Shown piece after piece: positions 1-8,902 of a stretch of DNA of 64,000 bases (position 1 is its first letter; each line of letters opens with the position of its first letter). This DNA comes from JACDAV01 sp036556145. Lineage in GTDB: Bacteria > Chloroflexota > Limnocylindria > Limnocylindrales > CSP1-4. The stretch is from the NCBI GenBank assembly GCA_036556145.1, contig DATBKB010000095.1:19994-83993 (forward strand). Reading direction: 5' to 3'. The notes under the pieces were generated by a model. It was given only the letters and a program-made list of their open reading frames with translations, was not told the DNA's origin and did not search any database. The position numbers were made by a program, and so were the translations under genes.

Positions 1-1
1 C

Positions 2-1288
2 TGGTTCTCGACGCTGTTCGGGCGCGATTCGATCATCGCCTCGCTGCAGGTCCTCGGCTTTCGCCCGCAGCTGGCCCTCGAGACGCTCGAGGTCCTCGCC
101 GCCCGCCAGGCGACCGCCGTCGACGACGAACGCGACGCCGAACCGGGCAAGATCCTGCACGAGGTCCGGACCGGTGAGATGGCACGGACCGGGGAGCTGC
201 CGTTCCGGCCCTACTACGGCAGCGTCGACGCGACGCCGCTGTGGCTCATCCTCCTCGGCCAGACGTACGACTGGACCGGTGACCGCGGGCTCATCGATCG
301 CTTCTGGCCGAATGCGCTCGCCGCGCTCGAATGGATCGACCGCTACGGCGACCGGGACGGCGACGGCTTCGTGGAATACGCCCGACGGACCGACCGCGGC
401 CTCGTCAACCAGGGCTGGAAGGACTCGACCGACGCGATCCGGGACCGAAGCGGGCAGCCGGCGTCGCCGCCGATCGCCCTGGCCGAGGTCCAGGGCTACG
501 TGTACGACGCGAAGCTCCGCATGGCGGGTCTCGCCCGCGTCCGCGGCGAGACGCCGCTCGCCGACCGCCTCGAGAGGGACGCGGAGGCGCTGCGCGAACG
601 CTTCGAGGCCGCCTTCTGGCTCGACGGCGAGCGGTACTACGCGATGGCGCTCGACGCGGACAAGCGGCCGGCCGACGCGATCGGCTCGAACGCCGGGCAG
701 TGCCTCTGGACCGGGATCGTCTCGAACGAGCGTGCCCGCTTCGTCGCCGACCGGCTCCTCGCTCCGGAGCTCTTCTCCGGCTGGGGCATTCGCACGTACG
801 CGTCCGGGCAGCCCGGCTACAACCCGCTCGGCTACCACACCGGGTCGGTGTGGCCGCACGACACGTCGCTCATCGCCGGCGGCCTCAAGCGGTACGGCTT
901 CCACGACGAGGCCAACCGCCTCGTCGGCAGCGTGTTCGAGGCGGCCCAGCGATTCCCGGAGTTCCGGCTGCCGGAGCTGTTCTGCGGCTTCGACCGCGAC
1001 ACCTCGCCGATGCCGGTGCCGTACCCGGTGGCATGCTCGCCGCAGGCCTGGGCGGCCGGCGCGGCGTTCCTGTTCCTCCAGACGATGCTCGGCCTCCGGC
1101 CGCATGCCGACCGGCGCGAGCTCGAGCTGTTCCGGCCGAACCTGCCGGACTGGCTCGGCAAGGTCACGCTGACGAACCTGCGCATCGGCGACGCGGCCGT
1201 CGATCTGCTCTTCCACCGCTGGCGTGGCACGACCTCGGCGGAGGTCCTCCGCAAGGTCGGCGACGTCGCGGTCACGATCCGCCTCTGA
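2..1288 (+). CDS. Glycogen debranching enzyme, C-terminal catalytic part (5' truncated by window edge)
   Basis: Amylo-alpha-1,6-glucosidase / GDE_C-type (alpha/alpha)6-barrel that trims branch points of glycogen-like glucans in the cytoplasm. The reading frame is open from base 2, so the gene begins outside the window and 428 residues are visible. Family motifs seen in order are the opening WFSTLFGRDSIIASL, PFRPYYGSVDATPLWL, NQGWKDSTDAI (likely general-acid region), GYVYDAKLRMA, SNAGQCLWTGI and GYNPLGYHTGSVWPHD. The stop lies 11 nt before the likely prmC start, so the two are probably cotranscribed. The substrate could be another alpha-glucan. Confidence 0.9.
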   Translation, partial: WFSTLFGRDSIIASLQVLGFRPQLALETLEVLAARQATAVDDERDAEPGKILHEVRTGEMARTGELPFRPYYGSVDATPLWLILLGQTYDWTGDRGLIDRFWPNALAALEWIDRYGDRDGDGFVEYARRTDRGLVNQGWKDSTDAIRDRSGQPASPPIALAEVQGYVYDAKLRMAGLARVRGETPLADRLERDAEALRERFEAAFWLDGERYYAMALDADKRPADAIGSNAGQCLWTGIVSNERARFVADRLLAPELFSGWGIRTYASGQPGYNPLGYHTGSVWPHDTSLIAGGLKRYGFHDEANRLVGSVFEAAQRFPEFRLPELFCGFDRDTSPMPVPYPVACSPQAWAAGAAFLFLQTMLGLRPHADRRELELFRPNLPDWLGKVTLTNLRIGDAAVDLLFHRWRGTTSAEVLRKVGDVAVTIRL

Positions 1289-1299
1289 GCCTGCTGGCG

Positions 1300-2190
1300 G
1301 TGGCGACCGTCGAGGAGCTGCTGCGGCCGGCGATCGAGCGGCTTCGCGCCGCCGGCTCGGACACGGCACGCCTCGACGCCGAGCTGCTGCTCGCGCACGC
1401 GATCGGCACTGACCGGACGGCGATCATCGCCCATCCCGACGCCCGCGTCGGCGACGGCTCGGCCGAGAAGTTCGAGGTCGGCGTCGCCCGGCGCGAGCGC
1501 GGCGAGCCGGTGGCGTACATCCGCGGCTTCAAGGAATTCCACGGTCGGGCGTTCGCGACCGATCCGCGCGCCCTCATCCCTCGCCCCGAGACGGAGCGCC
1601 TCGTCGAGCTCGCCGAGGCCGAGGTCATGCGCCGGCTCACCTCGGCGCCCCGGCCTGCCGGCGCCCCGCCGATCCGGATCGCCGACGTCGGCACGGGGGC
1701 GGGCACGATCGCGGTCGCCCTCGCGGCGGGGCTGCGGCGGCGCGGCGTGCTGAACGAGGTCGAGATCGTCGCCTCGGACGTGAGCGCGGAGGCGCTCGAC
1801 CTGGCGCGTGAGAATGCAGTCGGGCATTCGGTCGCCGACCGGATGACGTTCGCCGAGGCCGATCTCGTGCCGCCGGGCGGGCCGTTCGACCTCGTCGTCG
1901 CCAACCTGCCGTACATCCCGTCCGCCGACGTGCCGAAGCTCCCGGTGGCCGCCTCATTCGAGCCGCGACTGGCGCTCGACGGCGGGCCCGACGGCCTGGC
2001 GGTCATCGGCGCGCTCGTCGGGCGGCTGGGGGCCGGGCTTCGGCCGGGCGGCCACGCGCTGCTCGAGATCGGCGCGGACCAGGCGGACCGCGCCGTGGCC
2101 CTCGTCGAGGAGCGGCTGCCGGGCTGGCGCACCGCCGTCGCCGCCGATCTCGGCGGGGCGCCGCGCGTCCTCAGGGTCGAGCGGCCGTGA
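1300..2190 (+). CDS. prmC: Peptide chain release factor N5-glutamine methyltransferase (PrmC/HemK)
   Basis: Methylates the GGQ glutamine of release factors 1 and 2. About 296 residues. The N-terminal helical PrmC domain (DAELLLAHAIG; GEPVAYIRGFKEFHGR) is followed by a Rossmann methyltransferase with motif I DVGTGAGTIAVAL and motif IV NLPY in place of the usual NPPY. The Pro-to-Leu change keeps the Asn, Pro and aromatic positions. I chose GTG at 1300 because it precedes the conserved EELLRPAIERL stretch; a CTG nine bases upstream is possible. The GTGA at 2187-2190 joins its stop to the start of tsaC. Confidence 0.92.
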   Translation: MATVEELLRPAIERLRAAGSDTARLDAELLLAHAIGTDRTAIIAHPDARVGDGSAEKFEVGVARRERGEPVAYIRGFKEFHGRAFATDPRALIPRPETERLVELAEAEVMRRLTSAPRPAGAPPIRIADVGTGAGTIAVALAAGLRRRGVLNEVEIVASDVSAEALDLARENAVGHSVADRMTFAEADLVPPGGPFDLVVANLPYIPSADVPKLPVAASFEPRLALDGGPDGLAVIGALVGRLGAGLRPGGHALLEIGADQADRAVALVEERLPGWRTAVAADLGGAPRVLRVERP

Positions 2191-2852
2191 GCCGGCCGGC
2201 GTCGGCGAGCACGCCGATCGTCCCCGACGACGAGCGGGGAGTGGCCGCGGCCGTGTCCGTGCTCGACGCGGCCGGGATCGTCGCGATCCCGACCGACACG
2301 GTGTACGGGATCGCCTGCCGCATCGATGCCCCAGGCGGGATCGAGCGGCTCTTCGCGGCCAAGGACCGGCCACCCGACAGGGCGATCATGGTTCTCGTCG
2401 ACGAGCTCGACCAGGTCGCGCCGCTCGTCGAGGTGACGGCCGCGGCGGAGGCGTTGCGGGGCCTCTGGCCGGGCGGGCTGACGCTGGTGCTGCCGCTGCG
2501 GCCCGGCGCCGCCCCGCCCGCCGCACTCACGGCCGGGACGCGGACGCTCGGGGTTCGGGTGCCGGACCACGCCACGCCACGGGCCCTCGCCAGGGCCGTC
2601 GGGCCGCTGCCGACGACGTCCGCCAACCCGTCCGGAGAGCCGGAGGCGCGCTCCGCCGCGGACGTCGCGGCACGACTCGCCGGGCGCCTCGACCTCATCC
2701 TCGACGGCGGGGAGAGCCGCGGCGGCGTGCCGTCCACCGTCGTGGACTGCGGCGCCGACCGGCCCCGGGTCCTGCGCGCCGGGGCGATCGCGGTCGAGCG
2801 GATCGCGGCCGCCCTCGAAGCCGCTGGAATCGACCACGAGGTGGGGCCGTGA
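2187..2852 (+). CDS. tsaC: L-threonylcarbamoyladenylate synthase (TsaC/Sua5/YwlC family)
   Basis: Makes threonylcarbamoyl-AMP from threonine, bicarbonate and ATP, the first step of tRNA t6A37 modification. 221 residues, the short TsaC form without the C-terminal Sua5 domain. Seen: AIPTDTVYGIACR near residues 34-45, KDRPPDRAI near 59-67 (usually KxRPxxxP), and the TTSANPSG nucleotide-binding motif. The GTG start overlaps the prmC stop, and its own TGA overlaps the next start. prmC-tsaC is a common bacterial pairing of translation-quality genes. Confidence 0.93.
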   Translation: MSRPASASTPIVPDDERGVAAAVSVLDAAGIVAIPTDTVYGIACRIDAPGGIERLFAAKDRPPDRAIMVLVDELDQVAPLVEVTAAAEALRGLWPGGLTLVLPLRPGAAPPAALTAGTRTLGVRVPDHATPRALARAVGPLPTTSANPSGEPEARSAADVAARLAGRLDLILDGGESRGGVPSTVVDCGADRPRVLRAGAIAVERIAAALEAAGIDHEVGP

Positions 2853-3628
2853 GGGGCGCCTTGTCGCTGCTCGTCCTCATCGTGGCTGCCTGCGCCGGGC
2901 CGGCTCCGTCGCCGCCCACGGGGCCGACGAGCGTCGGGTCGCCTGTGCCCAGCCAGCCGCCTGGCGCGGTCAACCCGACGCGGATCTGCGACGTGTCCCA
3001 GGACGACGTCAAGCCCGTCGCGACCTGCACGGAGATCATCGGCCGGGTGCTGCTCGCGCTCGGGCCGGACCGGGCGTCGGTGCGGGCGGCCTGGATGCGC
3101 CACGGCGCGCCGTGCCCGCCGAACGCGCGCTGTGCCCCGCCGCCACCCGGCTCGGCCTTCGTCGTGCTCGACGTCGACGGGGGCGCGACGATGGCGGTCC
3201 GGGTCGCGATCGGGGACGGGCAGGTGGAGGTCGGCCAGCCTGAGCAGCTGGCCTGGGATGAGTGGCCGGCGACGGGCGAGGTCGCACCGCCGCCGGCGGC
3301 CCCGGTGGTCGGCGAGGCGGTACCGGCGGAGATCGCCGGCCGGCAGGCACTGCCGTTCTGTGGCGAGGACCTGCCCAACACGGACGACCGTCAGGATCGC
3401 ACCTGTTTCTGGGCGGCGGTCCGGGACGCCCGTCCGGCCGAGCTCATCGTTCGCGGGGGCGAGTCCGCGCTGGAGGTGATGCGCTACGTCGGACGCGGTC
3501 CGGTCCTCGTCTACCGGCAGGCCGTCGAGGGCGGCACGTGGATCCGCGACGACTGCGCGATCGGAGGTGCGTTTGACGATGAGCTCACCTTCGTCGTCAG
3601 CGAGTGCCTGTCGACGCCGGTGAGGTGA
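2849..3628 (+). CDS. Predicted lipoprotein of unknown function
   Basis: 259 residues. The N-terminus has a short charged region, a hydrophobic stretch and a lipobox ending VAAC (Cys15), so it is predicted to be exported and lipid-anchored. A Pro/Ser/Thr-rich linker follows the anchor. The mature part contains about eight further cysteines, which may form disulfides. No domain is recognised. Its GTG start overlaps the tsaC stop, so it is probably coexpressed, but that gives no functional hint. Confidence 0.75.
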   Translation: MRGALSLLVLIVAACAGPAPSPPTGPTSVGSPVPSQPPGAVNPTRICDVSQDDVKPVATCTEIIGRVLLALGPDRASVRAAWMRHGAPCPPNARCAPPPPGSAFVVLDVDGGATMAVRVAIGDGQVEVGQPEQLAWDEWPATGEVAPPPAAPVVGEAVPAEIAGRQALPFCGEDLPNTDDRQDRTCFWAAVRDARPAELIVRGGESALEVMRYVGRGPVLVYRQAVEGGTWIRDDCAIGGAFDDELTFVVSECLSTPVR

Positions 3629-3680
3629 CGCTCTCAGGCGCTCGAGTCGTGGGAAGATACGCCTCGTTCGAGCGGCGGTA

Positions 3681-3709
3681 GCGGCGCCGGCGGGAGGGAC
3701 CCGCGCCGC
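3681..3709 (+). other. Possible stem-loop in the glyA 5' leader
   Basis: gcggcgc (3681-3687) pairs perfectly with gcgccgc (3703-3709), with a smaller CGGG/CCCG pairing inside. It lies just upstream of the glyA ribosome-binding purines and ATG at 3726. In a genome this GC-rich such a pairing can arise by chance. I do not recognise a known riboswitch here. Confidence 0.3.
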
Positions 3710-3725
3710 CGGGAAGGGAGCGCGC

Positions 3726-5054
3726 ATGACCGTCTCGCAGGCCTCGGGGCTCGGCTGGGCGAAGCTCGCGGACGTCGACCCCGAGCTGTGGGAGGCAATG
3801 GAGGGCGAGCGCCGCCGCCAGCACGACAAGATCGAGCTCATCGCCAGCGAGAACTACACCTTCGCCGCGGTCATGGAGGCTCAGGGCAGCTGGCTCACGA
3901 ACAAGTACGCCGAGGGGCTGCCCGGCAAGCGCTATTACGGCGGCTGCGAGTTCGTCGACGTCGCCGAGACGCTCGCCCAGGAGCGGGCCCTCGCGCTCTT
4001 CCCCGGCGCCGAGCACGTCAACGTCCAGCCGCACTCCGGCGCGCAGGCCAACATGGCGGCCTACTTCAGCGTCCTCGACCCGGGCGATCGGATCCTCGGC
4101 ATGAAGCTCGACCAGGGCGGCCACCTGACCCACGGGATGAAGCTCAACTTCTCGGGTCGCCTGTTCGAGGTCCACGCGTACGGCGTCCGCGAGGACGACG
4201 AGCGGATCGACTACGACGCGCTCGAGCGCCAGGCGAAGGAGGTCCGCCCGAAGGTCGTCGTCGCCGGCGCCTCGGCCTACCCGCGGATCATCGACTTCGA
4301 GCGGATGGCCGCGATCGCCCACGGCGTCGGGGCGCTGCTGTTCGTCGACATGGCCCATATCGCCGGCCTCGTCGCGGCCGGCCAGCACCCGAGCCCGTTC
4401 CCGCACGCCGACATCGTCACGACCACGACGCACAAGACCCTTCGCGGCCCGCGCGGCGGGCTGATCTTCTCGCGCGAGAACCTCCCCCGCGAGATCGACG
4501 CGACCGCGTTCCCGAACGTCAAGACGACGCTCGCCGCGACCATCGACAAGACGGTGTTCCCCGGGGTCCAGGGCGGACCGCTCATGCACGTCATCGCGGG
4601 CAAGGCCGTCGCGTTCCGCCTCGCCGCCGGTGACGAGTTCCGGGCCGACATGGTGCGGACCGTTTCCAACGCCAAGCTCCTGGCCGAGACGCTCGCGGGC
4701 CAGGGCGCGAGGGTCGTGTCCGGCGGCACCGACAACCACCTGATGCTCGTCGACGTGACCCCGCTCGGCGTCACCGGCAAGGAGGCGGAGACCCTCCTCG
4801 ACGAGATCGGCATCACCGTCAACAAGAACCAGATCCCGTTCGACAGGAACCCGGCAAACACATCGTCCGGGATCCGGGTCGGGACGCCGGCCGCGACGAC
4901 GCGCGGCTTCGGCCCACCCGAGATGCGCGCGATCGGGCGGCTCATCGTCGAGGCGATCAACCGGCGCGACGACGCCCGCGCCGGCGAGCGCCTCGCGGCT
5001 GAGGTTCGCGACATCTGCGACCGGTTCCCGGTCCCGGGGCTGCCCGCGGCGTGA
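3726..5054 (+). CDS. glyA: Serine hydroxymethyltransferase
   Basis: PLP enzyme that interconverts serine and glycine with tetrahydrofolate, feeding one-carbon metabolism. 442 residues, slightly longer than the usual ~415-430. Seen: ELIASENYTF near 37-46, GLPGKRYYGG, VNVQPHSGAQANMA, the cofactor aspartate in LLFVDMAHIAGL, and the Schiff-base lysine (K237) in TTTTHKTLRGPRGG. The ATG is preceded by GGGAAGGGAG at a normal distance. The stop overlaps the next start through GTGA. Confidence 0.98.
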   Translation: MTVSQASGLGWAKLADVDPELWEAMEGERRRQHDKIELIASENYTFAAVMEAQGSWLTNKYAEGLPGKRYYGGCEFVDVAETLAQERALALFPGAEHVNVQPHSGAQANMAAYFSVLDPGDRILGMKLDQGGHLTHGMKLNFSGRLFEVHAYGVREDDERIDYDALERQAKEVRPKVVVAGASAYPRIIDFERMAAIAHGVGALLFVDMAHIAGLVAAGQHPSPFPHADIVTTTTHKTLRGPRGGLIFSRENLPREIDATAFPNVKTTLAATIDKTVFPGVQGGPLMHVIAGKAVAFRLAAGDEFRADMVRTVSNAKLLAETLAGQGARVVSGGTDNHLMLVDVTPLGVTGKEAETLLDEIGITVNKNQIPFDRNPANTSSGIRVGTPAATTRGFGPPEMRAIGRLIVEAINRRDDARAGERLAAEVRDICDRFPVPGLPAA

Positions 5055-6172
5055 GGTTCGTCTCCGACGTCGGGGCGACCGTTCCGTTCCTCGTCCTCGC
5101 CTTCGCCTCGGCGACGGCTCTCGCGTTCGCGCTGACGCCGGTCGTCCGCCGTCTCGCGGTTCGCTACGGGATGGTCGACCGGCCGAACCACCGCCGGGTC
5201 AACACCCGGCCGGTGCCCCGCTCGGGCGGGCTCGCGATCGCGGCGGCATTCCTCGCGGTGGCCGCGGTGCTCGTGGCCCTGAACCTCGTCTTCGAGTGGG
5301 TCAGGATGCCGCCCCCGCTCAACGAGTGGCACCTCGTCGCGTTGCTCGGCGGCGGGGCGGCCGCGGCGGCGATCGGCTTCATCGACGACGCGCTCGATCT
5401 CCGCGCCCGATGGCAGCTGCTCGGCCAGGTCGCGCTCGCGGTGGGGGCCGTCCTGCTCGGCGTCCAGATCGCGACGGTCAACAACCCGTTCGCCGATGGC
5501 GTCATCCGCTTCGACGAGCCGGTCATCCCGCTCATCACGGTCCTCTGGATCATCGGGATGATCAACAGCGTGAACTTCATCGACGGCCTCGACGGGCTGT
5601 CGTCGGGGATCGGGCTCATCGCGGCGTTGACGCTGGGCGTCATCAGCCTGACGGTCCAGATCCAGCAGCCGTTCGTCGGGGTGCTCTGCTTCGCGCTCGC
5701 GGGCGCGCTGCTGGGATTCCTCCGCTGGAACTTCAACCCGGCGTCGATCTTCCCGGGCACGAGCGGCACGATGTTCATCGGCTACACGCTGGCGGTCCTG
5801 TCGGTTCTCGGCAGCGCGAAGGTCGCGGTCGCCCTGCTCGTCCTCGGCGTCCCGATCATCGACGCCTTCTGGATCATCGTCCGCCGCCTCGTCGCGCGGC
5901 GTTCGCCCTTCACGCCCGACCGCGGCCATATCCATCACCGGCTGCTCGACCTGGGGCTGTCGCACCGGCAGACGGTCGTGCTGATCTACGGGATCTGTGC
6001 GGCGCTCGGCGTCCTGTCCCTCGTTCTCAGCGGTGCGAGCCAGGTCTACGCGTTCCTCGGCGTGTTCGTCGGGACGGGCCTGCTGTTGCTGCTGCTTGCG
6101 TGGGGCAAACTCGGCGACGGCGCCCTCGAGGCGGAGTCCTACGAGCCGGAGACCGGAGCGGATCGCGGCTGA
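5051..6172 (+). CDS. Undecaprenyl-phosphate N-acetylhexosamine-1-phosphate transferase (WecA/TagO/MraY family)
   Basis: Polytopic enzyme that moves a UDP-linked HexNAc-1-phosphate onto undecaprenyl phosphate, the first lipid-linked step of a wall polymer. 373 residues, about ten or eleven hydrophobic segments. Seen: the early cytoplasmic loop DRPNHRRVNTRPVPRSGG, the Mg-binding pair in IDDALDLR, the catalytic NSVNFIDGLDGLSSG, and the HIHHRL loop typical of WecA/TagO rather than MraY. The GTG start overlaps the glyA stop. It may initiate the glycan built by the envelope genes at 35-61 kb; that link is inference. Confidence 0.92.
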   Translation: MRFVSDVGATVPFLVLAFASATALAFALTPVVRRLAVRYGMVDRPNHRRVNTRPVPRSGGLAIAAAFLAVAAVLVALNLVFEWVRMPPPLNEWHLVALLGGGAAAAAIGFIDDALDLRARWQLLGQVALAVGAVLLGVQIATVNNPFADGVIRFDEPVIPLITVLWIIGMINSVNFIDGLDGLSSGIGLIAALTLGVISLTVQIQQPFVGVLCFALAGALLGFLRWNFNPASIFPGTSGTMFIGYTLAVLSVLGSAKVAVALLVLGVPIIDAFWIIVRRLVARRSPFTPDRGHIHHRLLDLGLSHRQTVVLIYGICAALGVLSLVLSGASQVYAFLGVFVGTGLLLLLLAWGKLGDGALEAESYEPETGADRG

Positions 6173-6368
6173 GGCGGGTTTGGGATGTCACGACCACCAG
6201 GCCGTCTGACGGAACGATTTCGCACCGCGGAGTAAGCTGGGGCGACGCTCCCGCGCTCCAGGCCGGAGCTGCCACCCCCACGACGTGAGGAGCCGTCCGC
6301 GAGGGGTCGACTGTCCGGTTTCCTGAGGGCGGACCGGGTCGGAGCGCCGGGTCGACAGTGGGGAGGCC

Positions 6369-7151
6369 ATGTCGCTCAGCCAGCCGAAGCCTGACCCGAT
6401 CGATTCGCCGCCGACCGAGACGTGGCCCGACGTTCCGCATCTCCGGCTGGCCCCGCCACTGCCTGTCGAGGAGGGCGCCCCTGCCGCCCCTCCACGGGCC
6501 AGGCGGCAGCCGCGGGCGCGCCGATCGCGCCCGCTGCTCGAAGCGCACGTCTGGACCGACCTGCCGGCCGAGGCGAAGTGGCGTGCCCGCCCGATGGCGC
6601 TCGGGAAGGTCAGGCGGAGCCGCATCGCCGCCCCCGTCGTCCACAGGCGCGGTGCCGCCTTCGCGCTCGCGGCCGCGGGCGCGCTCGCGATCGCGGCGCT
6701 GGCGATCGCCGGCCGCCCCGACCAGGGGCCGGACCAGGCCGTGCTGGGGCTCGCGACCGACGCCACGAGCTCACCCACGGTGCTGGCGAGCAAGGGGTAC
6801 TCGCTCACGATCGAGCCGACCGCATCGCCCACCGCCGGATCGCCATCGGCCCAGCCCCCGCCGACCGCGTCGCCGACGCCAACGGCCGAGCCGACGGTCC
6901 TGCCCACGGCTCCCGTCATCACGGCTCCGGGAACCCCTCGTCCGACGGCGGCCCCGACCGCGACGCCACGACGCACGCCGCGTCCCACACCGAGACCGAC
7001 GCCGGTGCCCACGCCGGTGCCGACCCCGCCTCCGACGCCCACACCGACGCCGACCCCGACGCCCACACCGACGCCGACCCCCACTCCGACCCCGGAACCA
7101 ACTCCGACTCCGACTCCGACTCCGACCCCGCTCGTCACCGAGATCCCCTGA
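6369..7151 (+). CDS. Single-pass membrane protein with extended Pro/Thr-repeat tail, unknown function
   Basis: 260 residues. A proline-rich, basic cytoplasmic N-terminus of about 95 residues leads to one hydrophobic segment (AAFALAAAGALAIAALAIAG, near 97-116). A linker and then roughly 100 residues dominated by PT dipeptides follow. This looks like a membrane-anchored extracellular stalk or a wall-spanning, possibly O-glycosylated region. The DNA under the tail is a degenerate CCGACN repeat, which creates a spurious Gly-Val ORF on the other strand. Start chosen at ATG behind GGGGAGGCC. Confidence 0.65.
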   Translation: MSLSQPKPDPIDSPPTETWPDVPHLRLAPPLPVEEGAPAAPPRARRQPRARRSRPLLEAHVWTDLPAEAKWRARPMALGKVRRSRIAAPVVHRRGAAFALAAAGALAIAALAIAGRPDQGPDQAVLGLATDATSSPTVLASKGYSLTIEPTASPTAGSPSAQPPPTASPTPTAEPTVLPTAPVITAPGTPRPTAAPTATPRRTPRPTPRPTPVPTPVPTPPPTPTPTPTPTPTPTPTPTPTPEPTPTPTPTPTPLVTEIP

Positions 7152-7171
7152 CCGGCTCGAACCAGTTCTCC

Positions 7172-7180
7172 TGCTATACT
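7172..7180 (+). promoter_or_regulatory. Extended -10 promoter of the ATP synthase operon
   Basis: TGCTATACT is an extended -10 (TGn plus TATACT) placed 23 nt before the AtpZ/I-like ATG at 7204. No good -35 lies at the expected distance, which fits extended -10 promoters. It sits in the only gap between the preceding gene and the ATP synthase genes. Confidence 0.55.
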
Positions 7181-7203
7181 CCCGCCGCTTTGACAGGTCG
7201 CCC

Positions 7204-7428
7204 ATGAACGAGCCCTTCCGGGCGGGGGCCTATCTCGCCCTCTTCTCGGAAATCGGGTTTCTTCTCCTGGTCACGACCCTCGTCGGAGTGCTTGTCGGGT
7301 ACTGGATCGACAGGCAGCTGGCAACGCTTCCCATCTTTGCCGTGGCGGGCTTGTTCGTCGGACTCGGCATGGGAGCGGTAGGCGTCAAGCGGCTGATCGA
7401 TCGGTTCCTGGCGAGCTTCGACGACTGA
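7204..7428 (+). CDS. AtpZ/AtpI-like small membrane protein of the ATP synthase operon
   Basis: 74 residues with two hydrophobic helices (about 16-35 and 45-62) joined by a short loop containing GYWIDRQL, then a basic cytoplasmic end. This layout is typical of AtpZ/AtpI proteins, which are first in ATP synthase operons and are thought to aid c-ring assembly or Mg/Ca transport. It is the first gene after the extended -10. ATG is preceded by a weak AGGTCG. Confidence 0.8.
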   Translation: MNEPFRAGAYLALFSEIGFLLLVTTLVGVLVGYWIDRQLATLPIFAVAGLFVGLGMGAVGVKRLIDRFLASFDD

Positions 7429-7500
7429 CCGAGGCGACCCGTCCGGCCCCAGGGCGCGACGCCGGCGCGGCGACCGGCCGCGCACCAACAGGGAGGAACG

Positions 7501-8592
7501 TTGGCAGGTCGAGGTGAGCCCGACCGTCGCACGGACGCGGAGCGGCGGATGCAGGAGGCGCTCGGGCCGGAGCTCGCCGGCGACGCCGTCGCCGCGGCGG
7601 GCGAGGTCGCTCAGCCGTCACGGTCTGTCCTCCGGCCGATCCTGCTCGCGACCCTCGGGATCGTCGCCCTTCTCGCGATCGGCTATGTCGTGGCGCCGCC
7701 TTTTCCGCCCGGCGGCCAGCCCGGAGAGCCCATCAACTTCCCGACGGATGCGATCGCGGCCAACTTCGAGCTGCCGGCGCCTCACGTGGTGGTCGACCTC
7801 GACAAGAGCTCGCCGCCCAGCCACGACCTCGTGACGTTCGACCTCACGATCTCCTCGTCGATCCTGACCGGCTGGATCATCATGGCGATCATCGTTGTGC
7901 TCGCGATCCTGCTGTCGCGCGGCATCGAGGTCATGCCGTCACGCGCGCAGAACGCGCTCGAGTACGTCTACGAGGGCCTGGCCAACTTCGCGACATCGCT
8001 TGGCGGCCCGGCGGCCCGCCGCTACGTGCCGATCTTCGCCGCGCTGTTCGTGTTCATCCTGTTCTCGAACTGGAGCGGCCTCCTGCCGGGGGTCGGCCGC
8101 ATCCCGCAGGTGCGCGCGCCGACGAGCGACCTCAACGTCACGGCCGGCCTGGCCCTGTTCGCCTTCTCCCTCTTCCACGTCGAGGGCATCCGCAACCTCG
8201 GCGTCCGCGGCTACTTCGGCAAGTTCTTCAGCCTGCGCGCCTTCCGTGAGGAGGGCTTCGGCGCAGGGATCATCGCGCTGTTCGTCGGCGTGATCGAGTT
8301 CATGCTCGAGTTCGTCAAGCCCGTGACGCTGGCGATGCGACTCTTCGGCAACATCTATGGCGGCGAGGTCGCGCTCGGCGTCATCACCGCGCTGACGATC
8401 GCGGTGATCCCGGTGGCGATGCTCGGCCTCGAGGTCCTGCTGAACTTCATGCAGGCGCTGATCTTCTCGGTCCTGACGCTCATGTTCACGCTCATCGCCA
8501 TCGAGGGCCACCACGACCAGGAGCACGCCGACGCGACGCACGACGAGGTCGAGGCGATGCCGAAGGGAGCGGTCGCACCGGTCCACGGCTAG
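7501..8592 (+). CDS. atpB: ATP synthase F0 subunit a, with N-terminal extension
   Basis: Proton-channel subunit. 363 residues against the usual 240-290. The essential arginine is R280 in PVTLAMRLFGNIYGGE, and further transmembrane helices follow in family order. The first ~120 residues are extra: an acidic and polar start, an added hydrophobic segment near 46-64, and an extracytoplasmic stretch before the normal first helix. The tail is rich in His, Asp and Glu. The start is TTG at 7501, with GGGAGG about 4 nt upstream supporting it; an internal start cannot be excluded. Confidence 0.92.
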   Translation: MAGRGEPDRRTDAERRMQEALGPELAGDAVAAAGEVAQPSRSVLRPILLATLGIVALLAIGYVVAPPFPPGGQPGEPINFPTDAIAANFELPAPHVVVDLDKSSPPSHDLVTFDLTISSSILTGWIIMAIIVVLAILLSRGIEVMPSRAQNALEYVYEGLANFATSLGGPAARRYVPIFAALFVFILFSNWSGLLPGVGRIPQVRAPTSDLNVTAGLALFAFSLFHVEGIRNLGVRGYFGKFFSLRAFREEGFGAGIIALFVGVIEFMLEFVKPVTLAMRLFGNIYGGEVALGVITALTIAVIPVAMLGLEVLLNFMQALIFSVLTLMFTLIAIEGHHDQEHADATHDEVEAMPKGAVAPVHG

Positions 8593-8659
8593 CGCAACAA
8601 GGGTCAATTCGGAACGTGTGAACCGGCGGTGAGCCGGCTGCTAGGAGGAGCGACACCAC

Positions 8660-8881
8660 ATGGAAATGATCGGAGCGGGACTGGCCGCGCTGGGGGTCAT
8701 CGGTCCGGGCATCGGCATCGGGATCCTGACCGGCCTCTCGACGAGCGCCATCGGGCGCAATCCGGACGCCACGCCCCAGATCCGGGCCACCTTCATCATC
8801 GGCGCCGCGTTCGCCGAGGGCCTCGGCGTCCTCGCCGTCGTGGTCGGCCTGCTCGTCATCTTCCTGGGTCGCCCGGCCTAG
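8660..8881 (+). CDS. atpE: ATP synthase F0 subunit c
   Basis: Proteolipid that forms the c-ring. 73 residues as a hairpin of two helices with the polar loop GRNPDATPQIR. The ion-binding carboxylate is E53 in GAAFAEGLG. Position 54 is Gly and helix 1 reads GPGIGIGI without the Gln and Ser/Thr ligands of sodium-coupled rings, so proton coupling is more likely. ATG follows a clear AGGAGG site. Confidence 0.96.
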   Translation: MEMIGAGLAALGVIGPGIGIGILTGLSTSAIGRNPDATPQIRATFIIGAAFAEGLGVLAVVVGLLVIFLGRPA

Positions 8882-8902
8882 GCCGAACCCGCGAGGCTGA
8901 CC

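Noticed and set aside
3640..3725. glyA leader considered as a glycine riboswitch
   Set aside because: Too short for the aptamer and lacking its conserved core; only a simple GC-rich stem is seen.
6188..7138. Long minus-strand ORF encoding Gly-Val repeats
   Set aside because: It is the complement of the PT-repeat coding region on the plus strand. The repeated CCGACN DNA keeps all frames open, and the protein has no other feature.
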